Origin: Pseudomonadota bacterium
GTDB taxonomy: Bacteria > Desulfobacterota > Desulfobacteria > Desulfobacterales > Desulfobacteraceae
DNA length: 64,000 bases
Assembly: GCA_018821535.1 (NCBI GenBank)
Contig: JAHJLV010000057.1
Location: forward strand, 37,925 to 101,924
Reading direction: 5' to 3'
In this document: one piece after another, positions 9,437 to 18,109 of the stretch
How the letters are laid out: each line of letters starts with the position of its first letter
Position numbering within the stretch: position 1 is the stretch's first letter
Notes under the pieces: generated by a model
The model's database searches: none
What the model saw: the letters and a program-made list of their open reading frames with translations, nothing else
What the model was told of the DNA's origin: nothing
Translations under genes and position numbers: made by a program

Positions 9437-10483
9437 TTATAAAACCCCTTTCATATTGCCCTGCATGGGGTCCTGCCCCACATCGTAAAATGGTATATTA
9501 TCAATATCCACACTTTTACCGGCCATACTCCTGATCTTGTTTGTCACCACCCATTTTACAGGATGCCTGATATATTTTTTCATCACCGGAGATGCAGACC
9601 CGATCATCCAGCAGTTTTTCGGGCATTTTTTCACAAGCGCTCTTACCTTCTGCGCATTCGGACCATTCCATATTTCTTCAAAACTGGCGGTTTCCCTGAT
9701 ATTCCCAAAACTTTTAAACCAGTATTTTTCCTCCATCCCGTTGCAGGGCAGAATTTCGCCATAAGGATCAATAAAAAAGTTTTCAGTGCCAGCCTCGCAG
9801 GGAAGCATGCGCGGGTTTCCCCGGATATAATTGATCAGGCCCAGATTAAAAAATGCCCGAAACCAGCTTTTAGGTTTTTTTTCTTTAAGCAGACGGTTGA
9901 TCAGTTCCTTAAAATCATCGATCACTTCTTCTTTATTGGTAATGATATTGTCATCCTTATGAAAATAAAACGAATTATGAAAAGCCGCTGTTGCAAATTC
10001 CATATCCAGTTGTTTTGCCAAGGCATGCAGCCAGAGCATATCTTCAGAATTATTATTGGATACGGTAATCCCGAACCCGACATCTTTACGGCCCATTTGC
10101 CTCAAGCCCAGAAGCGTTCGAAGTCCTTTATCAAAACCGCCCTCTCTTCCCCGGAGCGCATCATTTTTTTGAGAAAGTCCTTCAAGTGACACCCGGAACC
10201 CAAGGTCTGGAAACTTTTGCGCCAGAGCCAGTACCCGATCTGTATAAAATCCGCTGGTGGAAATACATACCCGTTTGGATTTTTTAAAAATAACCTCGAC
10301 CAGATCTTCAAGATCTTCCCGGATCAAGGGTTCTCCACCGGTAATATTGGTCACATTCACCTGGGGCATTTTTTCAAGATCCCGTGCAGTAATCTCTTTA
10401 TCCTGATCCGTTGGATGATTCCATATATCGCACATTTTGCAGCGCATGGGGCAACGAAAGGTTGTGATAACAGATGCTTCCAT
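9437..10483 (-). CDS. Radical SAM protein with SPASM-like C-terminal cysteines, EPS-locus associated
   Basis: 348 aa from an ATG at 10483 with an ideal AGGAG five bases upstream, two bases before the stop codon of the upstream glycosyltransferase. An upstream in-frame extension to 10621 overlaps that gene and has no support. The [4Fe-4S]-SAM motif is C11-x3-C15-x2-C18 (CPMRCKMC). An S-adenosylmethionine GGE motif follows (ITGGEPL). Further cysteines near 231, 248 and 293-297 (LPCEAG, ILPCNG, KKCPKNCW) resemble an auxiliary SPASM cluster site. Such proteins accompany polysaccharide and peptide modification loci; the substrate here is unknown. It sits directly upstream of the exosortase by three bases. 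Confidence 0.85.
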   Translation of the reverse strand: MEASVITTFRCPMRCKMCDIWNHPTDQDKEITARDLEKMPQVNVTNITGGEPLIREDLEDLVEVIFKKSKRVCISTSGFYTDRVLALAQKFPDLGFRVSLEGLSQKNDALRGREGGFDKGLRTLLGLRQMGRKDVGFGITVSNNNSEDMLWLHALAKQLDMEFATAAFHNSFYFHKDDNIITNKEEVIDDFKELINRLLKEKKPKSWFRAFFNLGLINYIRGNPRMLPCEAGTENFFIDPYGEILPCNGMEEKYWFKSFGNIRETASFEEIWNGPNAQKVRALVKKCPKNCWMIGSASPVMKKYIRHPVKWVVTNKIRSMAGKSVDIDNIPFYDVGQDPMQGNMKGVL

Positions 10484-10484
10484 T

Positions 10485-11585
10485 TTATCTCCTGACAATT
10501 GATAAATACAGATCTTCCATCTGATCTGTAATGGTGTCCCAGGAATATTTTTCCAGAACATGGTCTCTTGCAGCCTGCTTTTTAGCTTCCACCTTTTCAG
10601 GATGGTGTAACAGGTATTCAAGTTTGTTTCTTAAATCCGGAACATCCCGGTTTTTAAATGTATATCCAAAATCCTCAACCGCCTCCCTGTTTTCCGGAAT
10701 ATCACTGGAAAGACAGCAGCTCCCATAACTCATGGCTTCCAGCAATGCTATGGGAAGCCCCTCAAGCGTAGATGGCAGACAAAACACATAGGCATTGCTG
10801 AACAGTTCTTCGAGCAATTGCCCGGTCACAAAACCGGGAAAAATAATCCTGCTGTCATCTGCTGCCAGTTCCTTGAGCCTTGCCTTGAATTCTTCAGCAT
10901 GGGCCGCATCACCCGCCACCACAAGCTTCATGTCTGTATAAATCCCTCTGAACGCCTCGATTAAAAAATCCGGCCCTTTTTCTGCAACCAGACGGGCAGC
11001 AAACAATATATACTTATCTTTTTCAAGCCCGAGTTCTAAAATCTTATCCGGTTTTCGATATTCCACCACATTTACACCCGTTGGAATATAACTCACTTTT
11101 TTTCCGTATTGTTGTTCAAAATAGGTCTTCTGTACCTTGGAAACCGCCGTGGTGACATTGGGAAAATATACTGCTGTATAATCACTGAGCTTTAAAAACG
11201 TTCGCCCGATAAACCCCCATTTATCCCGCTGCCATTCAATCCCATGGGTCTGAACCACAGAAGGAATCCCCACCATCCGTGGAAACACCGAAAACAATGA
11301 AGGACCGATGGCATGCACATGGACAATATCCGCATCCCGCCGCTTTAAAACATCCAGCGTGGCATTAAAACAGATCGACAGCTTATGCAGGCTTTTTGTA
11401 TTCACAGAAGGCACCGTCCGGATCTGCATCCCTTTATACACCCCGTCAACCGTCCCGTAATCCCGGCTGGTATACACCACAACCTCATGGCCTTTTTTCA
11501 CCAGACGGCTGCCGATCTCTTCGGTGAGCTTTTCAATCCCCCCGCCAATGGGAATCCCCTTAACAGCTACAAATGAGATTTTCAT
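10485..11585 (-). CDS. Glycosyltransferase family 4
   Basis: 366 aa GT-B fold enzyme. The N-terminal acceptor domain has a glycine-rich motif (GIPIGGGIEKL). The C-terminal nucleotide-sugar domain carries the retaining GT4 signature E-x7-E in PSTLEGLPIALLEAMSYG. It likely adds one sugar to the lipid-linked repeat unit on the cytoplasmic face. Donor and linkage cannot be read. Its start overlaps the stop of the next upstream glycosyltransferase by four bases (ATGA), indicating translational coupling. Confidence 0.92.
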   Translation of the reverse strand: MKISFVAVKGIPIGGGIEKLTEEIGSRLVKKGHEVVVYTSRDYGTVDGVYKGMQIRTVPSVNTKSLHKLSICFNATLDVLKRRDADIVHVHAIGPSLFSVFPRMVGIPSVVQTHGIEWQRDKWGFIGRTFLKLSDYTAVYFPNVTTAVSKVQKTYFEQQYGKKVSYIPTGVNVVEYRKPDKILELGLEKDKYILFAARLVAEKGPDFLIEAFRGIYTDMKLVVAGDAAHAEEFKARLKELAADDSRIIFPGFVTGQLLEELFSNAYVFCLPSTLEGLPIALLEAMSYGSCCLSSDIPENREAVEDFGYTFKNRDVPDLRNKLEYLLHHPEKVEAKKQAARDHVLEKYSWDTITDQMEDLYLSIVRR

Positions 11586-12826
11586 CCTAAAAGTCCATCT
11601 TTCATAGCTATCGCGTTTTGATACACCTGGATCAGTTTTTCGTAATGCACTTCAGGGTTATAACAATCTTCTACTTTTTGCCTGCCGGCTTTTCCCATCT
11701 GGATAATTTCAGATTCCGGGCAATCTAAAAACAAATTAAGTTTTTCAGTTAAATCATCCGCATTGCCGGATTCAAATAAAAAACCATTCTTACCTTCTTC
11801 AATCATTTCCGGGATACCACCTATCCTTGCCCCGATCACAGGTTTACCATACGCAAATGCCTCAAGTATGGATATCGGTGCATTCTCATACCATTCAGAA
11901 GGAATGACCACAGCTTTTGCTTTGCAAGTGATATCCTTAAGCTCATCCCCCGAAAGATAACCGGTAAATTCAATCCTTTGATCATTTTGGACTAAATTTT
12001 CAAGGTTTTGTCTTTCTGGCCCGTCCCCTGCAATTTTCAACAGAATATTTTTGGATTTAACATTCTTGAACGCACGCACAAGGGTTTCTATCCCTTTTTC
12101 AGGGGACAATCGCCCGATATATACCAGATAATTTTCAGGTTCAAAATCCGGCTCAAAATTTTCATTAACTATATAATTAGGAATATAGACAATCTGGTTT
12201 TCAGCCCACCCGAATTCGATGAGTTTGTCTCTCAAAAACTGGCTGGGAGCGATTAAAAAGCTGATGTTATTTTTATATTTACTAAAGAAATCATTGAACC
12301 ACGACTCAAACGCATAAACTGCCGAGGCAATAAAACTGTTTTTATGACACTTGTTTAAAACAGCCTTATAGTATTTGCCACCCTTGCAATCTTCACACAC
12401 CCCGCTTCCATACATTAACTTATAACTTGGACAAATCAGCTTATAGTCATGCAATGTCATAACAACCGGAATATTTTTTTCTTTCGCAAGATCAAGCACA
12501 GATGTTGTTAATCTGCCATAAATATTATGGGCATGGATTACATCAGGATTAAACTCTGTTAACAACGCCTTCAGGTTCTTTTTTGACTCTGAAGAATATA
12601 TAATTTCCTTCATTGTTCTAAACATGCCTAAACCGGGTTTTAAACTGTCTGTTCTCATATCTTCAGGAAAAAAATCAGCATACTTTGAATCCGCATCATC
12701 ATTTGTTCTTCTGGCAAAGGCTTCAACAGTATGACCTTGAAATCTGAATAAATTCATTTCTCCAAAATATACCTGCTCAGAACCGCCTCGAAGATAGTGG
12801 TAATTATTTAAAAATAGCAGTTTCAT
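11582..12826 (-). CDS. Glycosyltransferase family 4
   Basis: 414 aa GT-B glycosyltransferase. The N-terminus has the GT4 pattern LNNYHYLRGGSEQVYF. A TLHDYKLICPSYKL motif with a nearby Cys cluster (GVCEDCKGGKYYK) is typical of a subset of EPS GT4 enzymes. The donor-site E-x7-E lies in ENAPISILEAFAYG. It is visibly more A+T-rich than the rfb and gsp genes around it, suggesting separate acquisition. A 53-base gap separates it from the sulfotransferase gene upstream. Confidence 0.92.
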   Translation of the reverse strand: MKLLFLNNYHYLRGGSEQVYFGEMNLFRFQGHTVEAFARRTNDDADSKYADFFPEDMRTDSLKPGLGMFRTMKEIIYSSESKKNLKALLTEFNPDVIHAHNIYGRLTTSVLDLAKEKNIPVVMTLHDYKLICPSYKLMYGSGVCEDCKGGKYYKAVLNKCHKNSFIASAVYAFESWFNDFFSKYKNNISFLIAPSQFLRDKLIEFGWAENQIVYIPNYIVNENFEPDFEPENYLVYIGRLSPEKGIETLVRAFKNVKSKNILLKIAGDGPERQNLENLVQNDQRIEFTGYLSGDELKDITCKAKAVVIPSEWYENAPISILEAFAYGKPVIGARIGGIPEMIEEGKNGFLFESGNADDLTEKLNLFLDCPESEIIQMGKAGRQKVEDCYNPEVHYEKLIQVYQNAIAMKDGLLG

Positions 12827-12879
12827 TACGAATAGATCTCATTGATTCTCAAACAATAATTAAAATTTTATGGATAGAC

Positions 12880-13926
12880 TTATTTAAAAATCATCTGTTT
12901 TAGAGTTTTAAACGGATTTTTAAATCTGCTAGCACTAAGCAGATATGCCAATACAACATGGAAAGGAAATATTGCTATATAAATCAGCAACCAAAGATAA
13001 TTGGGCTTTTTCCCTGACATCTGATATCCCAACTCAGCAGCGTCTTTTCCACATATAATTTCGACCAGAAAAATTTCTGAAGAAGACAGCATGGTTTTCC
13101 ATTTGTCGATTAGAGATGAATCAAACCCTACAGTTTTTTTCGCATAGGAGATGTTCGAAGACATGGATACAGATGTTTCAAGCATCATTTCATCATATTC
13201 TGTTCCGATGAATTCGCATACATTCTGAAGGTGCTCTTTTGGCTCTGTTACAAATTGTTCATAAAACACCTTGATAATTTTTGTTTCTCCATAACGCTGG
13301 AACGCCGCATTTCCTGAGTTTACAGCTCTTTTCCATAAAATGCTCTGGGTGATGGGATGATAATTTATTTTTGCTCTTATAATTTCAAAAAGGGGCTGTT
13401 TTTGGCGTTTGGCTGCTTTCCATTTATTCTTTTGGGACAGAACCACTGCTCTGGGATCGCGAATCATATTTATAAACTGGGCTTCTGGAAAATGGCTTAA
13501 AATCTGATCAATAAAAAAAACATGGTTAGGTGTCTGGTCACCGGCATGCTTCTTTCTTTTTTGATTGGCTTCATATTCGAACAGACATCTTAATAAAGCA
13601 GCAAAATTTTTTTCCCCCTTCTTGTTAAACTGTTCATTTACTTTTTGAACAGCATCCGGGTATTCCTGATATTCAGATTTTCTGTAATAATCCTTTCGCT
13701 GGATGGTAATAAATTGATTGATAAATTTTGCAGTAAGTTTATCATTTTCAAACAGACTGTCTGACAGGAAATAAGACTGGTATTCCCGCATGAAATGGGT
13801 TTCATTTAAAAAATACAAATCAGGACCTTTACTCAGGCTTCTGGCCATAAGCGTTGTCCCGGTTCTGGCCATTCCAACAATAAAAATCAATCTCTGATTA
13901 TTAATATTTTTAAATAATGAACCCAT
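12880..13926 (-). CDS. PAPS-dependent sulfotransferase
   Basis: 348 aa. Both PAPS-binding elements are present: the 5'-phosphosulfate loop GMARTGTT (residues 18-25) and the 3'-phosphate site RDPRAVVLS (156-164). The family transfers sulfate from PAPS to a hydroxyl or amine, typically of a glycan, lipid or protein. A hydrophobic stretch near 315-333 may tether the C-terminus to the membrane. The locus also encodes a Sat-CysC fusion (25254-26927) that could supply PAPS, so sulfation of the exopolysaccharide is a reasonable inference. The acceptor is unknown. Confidence 0.88.
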   Translation of the reverse strand: MGSLFKNINNQRLIFIVGMARTGTTLMARSLSKGPDLYFLNETHFMREYQSYFLSDSLFENDKLTAKFINQFITIQRKDYYRKSEYQEYPDAVQKVNEQFNKKGEKNFAALLRCLFEYEANQKRKKHAGDQTPNHVFFIDQILSHFPEAQFINMIRDPRAVVLSQKNKWKAAKRQKQPLFEIIRAKINYHPITQSILWKRAVNSGNAAFQRYGETKIIKVFYEQFVTEPKEHLQNVCEFIGTEYDEMMLETSVSMSSNISYAKKTVGFDSSLIDKWKTMLSSSEIFLVEIICGKDAAELGYQMSGKKPNYLWLLIYIAIFPFHVVLAYLLSASRFKNPFKTLKQMIFK

Positions 13927-14085
13927 ATTTTGTCAAAACCCCCGACTTCTGTCCAAATAACCCACCCAGTCAATAACTAACGTGATCAAGCAAAAACCGA
14001 CACTTTTTCTAAACTCATTTTTCCATTTCCCATAATATCCCAATGAGTTTGCCTACCAGATTTTTCAACTTATTTAACGTCAGTC

Positions 14086-15693
14086 TCATTCGCTCACTAT
14101 ACAAAAATTTATTTTACCATTATTTGTTTCTGAGCATGTAAGTGTTGCACAATAGCAAAATAAGGGGTTTTTAATATCCGGTTTTAAATTAATTTTAACA
14201 ACCTGATCTGCCGCATCATGCATGCGAACAGCCAATGTATATTTACCTTCTTTAAATTTCAAAGGAAGATCCACTTTTGACTTTAGATTTATTTTTTCTC
14301 CCGGCAACCATTTTGAAACAGGGCGAGCAGGCTTTACTTTGGTATCTGCGATGACATTCCCGGCGCTGTCTAAAATGACAAATTGGAGAATTAAATCTTT
14401 CGGAGAGGCAATATTTCCTTTATTCATCCAGGTATGATTTATCTTGATTGAGGAAAAATTGTTTTCCGGCCCTATCAGTGCATAGGATATGGCTAATTTG
14501 GACAGGTAAAACTGATAACCTATCTTTTTTGCCGTATCATGAAGAATGCTTATTGTTTCGCTGTCTATCGCATTTAATTGCTGAAAATTGATGTTGATGT
14601 AGCTGGCGTAATCCCTGACAGCAAGATCCAGCATCTGTTTTATCTCACCTGGATCAGTTTCTTTTTTGGCAAACTCATAAAAACACTTAACCGGTTCGCC
14701 TGGAGAGCAATACTCACGAAAGTAGCTGGATATTATCTTGGAAGATAGATATTCTCCGGGACGTAAACCATCGTAGCGCAGAGCAATACCCAATGCCACA
14801 GCCCGTTTGGTGATCTCCTCACTGATGGGGAGTATGAACGGTTTATTAAAATGTTTGCGATTGTCATGGCGCTGATAATCTGCGTTTCTTCGAGGGAGAA
14901 AAAATTTTTTCATATGAGGGGCTGACTGCGCTATTTTTTTCTGATCCGGTGAAATATTGAGAAAAAGATTTGTATGAGGAAAAGCCTTCTTGTAATATTC
15001 CATTTGTCTGAAGTAAGCGGTCATAAGCGTATCCTCGCTAAGGCCGTTATCATACAGTTCATCCTGTGTCCACATGCCTTTGATACCAAGGCCAAAATGC
15101 ATCTCTCCCCACATGCCTATGCCACGGATATCCATAAATTCAACATCCCGTCCTCCATCTAATCTCTCACCCAGTGCTGCTATAAATTTTTCCAATTTAT
15201 CAAGATATATGTCATTCCACATAACCGGATCAATTTGTTGCCCTTTCAGGTGGGCGACCCCTGGCACACCGGCGTTAAATACCCACAGAGGAGTCCCTTG
15301 TTTTCCATCTGTGTTGGACATCACACCGAACCCAACGCGGTAGCCCCTGTTTTTCCAACCAGCGATCCAGTTTTCTAAAATCGAAAAATTATACTTCCCC
15401 TCTTCCGGCTCCAGCTCCGACCAGAGAAACCTTTTGTACACAATATCGACAAAAGGATATCTGGATTTTAAATTTGGCTGATCATTACGGCCAGGACGAT
15501 AGTTGGGAATGACCAGGCCATATCCGGCATTTGTTAATGGATCGGTTAGCGTCAGCGCTTCAGTGTCAATTTCGATTGTTTTTTCAAAACCATTTGCCGA
15601 TGAAATGACGCAGTTTGCCAAAAACAATAATCCAGCAAAAAAAAACGCGGTCATGGGATATCGAATTTTTCTTCTTCCCTTTTTATTTTGCAT
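14086..15693 (-). CDS. Exported glycoside-hydrolase-like protein (DUF4832-type)
   Basis: About 535 aa from ATG at 15693, which overlaps the stop of the upstream ligase gene by 11 bases; an in-frame ATG at 15753 would overlap by 71. A signal-anchor or signal peptide covers about residues 14-37 (AFFFAGLLFLANCVISS); LANC is not a standard lipobox. The middle resembles a beta/alpha-barrel hydrolase, with FLWSELEPEEGKYNF and IRGIGMWGEMH (a candidate catalytic Glu). The C-terminus (about 430-515) looks like a beta-sandwich. It may trim or remodel polymer in the periplasm; this is inference from fold-like motifs and position only. Confidence 0.65.
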   Translation of the reverse strand: MQNKKGRRKIRYPMTAFFFAGLLFLANCVISSANGFEKTIEIDTEALTLTDPLTNAGYGLVIPNYRPGRNDQPNLKSRYPFVDIVYKRFLWSELEPEEGKYNFSILENWIAGWKNRGYRVGFGVMSNTDGKQGTPLWVFNAGVPGVAHLKGQQIDPVMWNDIYLDKLEKFIAALGERLDGGRDVEFMDIRGIGMWGEMHFGLGIKGMWTQDELYDNGLSEDTLMTAYFRQMEYYKKAFPHTNLFLNISPDQKKIAQSAPHMKKFFLPRRNADYQRHDNRKHFNKPFILPISEEITKRAVALGIALRYDGLRPGEYLSSKIISSYFREYCSPGEPVKCFYEFAKKETDPGEIKQMLDLAVRDYASYININFQQLNAIDSETISILHDTAKKIGYQFYLSKLAISYALIGPENNFSSIKINHTWMNKGNIASPKDLILQFVILDSAGNVIADTKVKPARPVSKWLPGEKINLKSKVDLPLKFKEGKYTLAVRMHDAADQVVKINLKPDIKNPLFCYCATLTCSETNNGKINFCIVSE

Positions 15694-17020
15694 GATGTCC
15701 GCTTTTAGCGGCCCTATTAATTGTAATCCGCTTATTGATCCATTCGATTTCACAAAGCATAATCACAAAACTGACGATGCAAACCTGCTCGCGAATGAAG
15801 ATAGAAGTGAAGAAGGAACCAGCGATCATGGCAATGATGGCGTAAAGAAAACTCTTGGCCAGCCAGATATCTTCCTGGCCAGTCAGTGGATTAAATATAA
15901 TCCGGAAAAGACTCCATGTTATTTTCAGCGTGAACAGGGCATAGAAAAACAGACCAAACACACCGAATTTTAATAAAAGGGTTAGATATCCATTGTCAAT
16001 TTGATATTTCATTAACCCTTTGGCGCCAAAGGTGTTAACCATCGGCGTTTGAGCGCCAAAACCCAGGCCAAAGAACCAGTTCGGGATAATATATTTTTCC
16101 AGTGCATATTCAGCAGTAGCCATCCGTGTTTCAATAGAACCAATGGATTCAGTTCTCTTGGCTCCGGTTTTTCCAATTTTGTCCATATCCGAAAATGAAG
16201 CAAATCGATCTTTGATATTATCTATCGCTTTGGACCGGAAGCCAGTGGCTTGTAGTGTCAGAAACACCAGTATTATTATAACAAACGTGGAGACAATGGC
16301 AACAAATGCGTATTTGAATTTATGGATGGCTCTTGTAAGTGAAAAAAAGGAAAGAAATAAAATAATAGCGGTCATTATCCAAAAACTCCTCACTTGCATG
16401 ATCAATAGAACCAGTATGCTCAAAAAAATAATGGCAAAATAGACTATGCGTCTCAAGCCACCCATTGGTCCTGCAAAAAATGCGGCAACGATGTATCCCA
16501 GATAGGCAAAAAATAGAAATACGGAATTATCAATAAAAATCCTTTCACCAGTGAAACCGATGTTTCCTTTTGCGGCATAAGCCACGAGGGCACTGTTGAA
16601 AAAGAAAAAGATAACAATAATATAAATGGCAATTATGATAAGTGAGAAAAAGAGCATCCCGCGCAATTTTTCCACAGCCATTTGATTACGAAGCGCATGG
16701 AGAAGCGGGAAATATAAAACAAGGGGCATATACTGGCGGAAGTCGCCCAATACACCTATGGCATTCCTTTGAAAAAGGCCGAAGAAAATATATATAACAA
16801 AAAGGCAGAGGATGAGAATGACATATTTTGAGAATAAAGGCCTCACGACCTTTGGGGCGCTTGAAAAAAGGGCTTGCATGCCCCACAGAAAAAAAATAAA
16901 AATGATCATCATCTCGACGAGGGTTATATAAAAATAGCCCAGAGGCAAAGCGATGACCGGCAATTGATAGGAGCTTGGTATCAGAACTATCAATGATATG
17001 AGTATGAGCGTAATATTCAT
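15683..17020 (-). CDS. O-antigen ligase/Wzy-type polymerase family membrane protein
   Basis: 445 aa with about ten to twelve hydrophobic helices and a large polar loop near residues 280-345. The loop has the Wzy_C-like pattern ETRMATAEYALEK followed by W-F-x-G-L-G-F-G. The family either polymerises repeat units or ligates polymer to an acceptor; which applies here cannot be decided from sequence. The flippase (20665-22155) and Wzz-like protein (383-1966) in the same locus favour a Wzx/Wzy-dependent route. The start at 17020 overlaps the stop of the GT2 gene by four bases. Confidence 0.88.
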   Translation of the reverse strand: MNITLILISLIVLIPSSYQLPVIALPLGYFYITLVEMMIIFIFFLWGMQALFSSAPKVVRPLFSKYVILILCLFVIYIFFGLFQRNAIGVLGDFRQYMPLVLYFPLLHALRNQMAVEKLRGMLFFSLIIIAIYIIVIFFFFNSALVAYAAKGNIGFTGERIFIDNSVFLFFAYLGYIVAAFFAGPMGGLRRIVYFAIIFLSILVLLIMQVRSFWIMTAIILFLSFFSLTRAIHKFKYAFVAIVSTFVIIILVFLTLQATGFRSKAIDNIKDRFASFSDMDKIGKTGAKRTESIGSIETRMATAEYALEKYIIPNWFFGLGFGAQTPMVNTFGAKGLMKYQIDNGYLTLLLKFGVFGLFFYALFTLKITWSLFRIIFNPLTGQEDIWLAKSFLYAIIAMIAGSFFTSIFIREQVCIVSFVIMLCEIEWINKRITINRAAKSGHHAK

Positions 17021-18087
17021 TTATTTGACTCCATATCGCACCCCTGCTGCACAGACAAATCAATAATGATCGGATTCGTCGGATAGGCTGTTGCTGTAGG
17101 TATCCGGAAAAGAAGCTGGATATAAATATGAATGCCGATGAGTGCATTATTAATGATCGACAACAGGCCGCGCTGCACACTCTTCTTTTTTACGGATAAG
17201 GTAAGAACCATCAGTATAAAACCAAGCAGCCAAAAAAGGGGGAAGCCTGGTTTGAAAAAGCCCAGGATCAGACACATAGTACCCAGCACCATGTAAGCCC
17301 CCAAGGCCAAGTAAAGACGAAATCTTAACAGGTTTTCAACAAAAAATCCCGATATTGCAGATACTTTAAACATTTCTCCCATACCTGTCATGAATCCGCG
17401 CCTCAAGCGTCGTTTGATTTCTGCCCAGCCATTGTCCGAATAGCCATGATGATCGGTGACAGGATAAGGTAAATACCAGAGTTCATACCCTTTCCGGCGA
17501 AGCCTCTGGCAGAGTTCGTATTCCTCCTCTGCCCTTAAAAACGGGTGAAAATTGCCCACTGCAACAACAGCGCTGGACCTGAACACACCCGCGCCGGGAA
17601 TAGACTTCAGCATAGCGGGTGCATGCGGGTTTAGTTGTTTATTTGTCAAGGGCAGAAGTTCGCCGCGTTCACAGTTCAGGCATTCATATTCTGCCGTGCT
17701 TAATATAGTGTGCTTAATAATTCCCGTCAGTCCGGCCGTCTGAGGGTGTGTGTCCATAAAAACCAGCGCTTTTTCCAGAAATCCGCTCTTCATTTCCATA
17801 TCCGCATCAATGCACATCGTATACTCCCCGCGAGAATGGAGAAAGGCTGTATAACGACCTGCCGCCGGAGAATGGGGCCAATTTTCCCTGAGTCGGATGA
17901 TCCTGACGGGATATTTTGAAGCGATTTCAATGGTATCATCCGTGGAAAATGAATCCACCACAAGAACTTCCGTAGGGCCCAGCGTCGCAATACTGTTAAA
18001 AATAGAATTCAAGCATCTATCAATATTCTTGCCCTCATTTTTGCAGATGACGGCAATAGATAGCTTTACATTAATTTTTGAAACCAA
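17017..18087 (-). CDS. Glycosyltransferase family 2 with C-terminal membrane segments
   Basis: 356 aa. The GT-A fold begins KLSIAVICKNEGKNI, with the donor-site D-x-D in CIDADMEM near residue 97 and VVDSFSTDDT near 45. The C-terminus has two or three hydrophobic helices at about 260-300 and 320-345, suggesting membrane association. The start is TTG at 18087, supported by AGGAG eight bases upstream. It likely adds a sugar to the lipid-linked repeat. It is coupled to the downstream ligase by a four-base overlap. Confidence 0.9.
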   Translation of the reverse strand: MVSKINVKLSIAVICKNEGKNIDRCLNSIFNSIATLGPTEVLVVDSFSTDDTIEIASKYPVRIIRLRENWPHSPAAGRYTAFLHSRGEYTMCIDADMEMKSGFLEKALVFMDTHPQTAGLTGIIKHTILSTAEYECLNCERGELLPLTNKQLNPHAPAMLKSIPGAGVFRSSAVVAVGNFHPFLRAEEEYELCQRLRRKGYELWYLPYPVTDHHGYSDNGWAEIKRRLRRGFMTGMGEMFKVSAISGFFVENLLRFRLYLALGAYMVLGTMCLILGFFKPGFPLFWLLGFILMVLTLSVKKKSVQRGLLSIINNALIGIHIYIQLLFRIPTATAYPTNPIIIDLSVQQGCDMESNK

Positions 18088-18109
18088 AATAACGACTCCT
18101 ATAGCAATC

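Noticed and set aside
16686..17180. 164-residue minus-strand open frame across the ligase/GT2 boundary
   Set aside because: It overlaps two well-supported genes in another frame and has no family resemblance.
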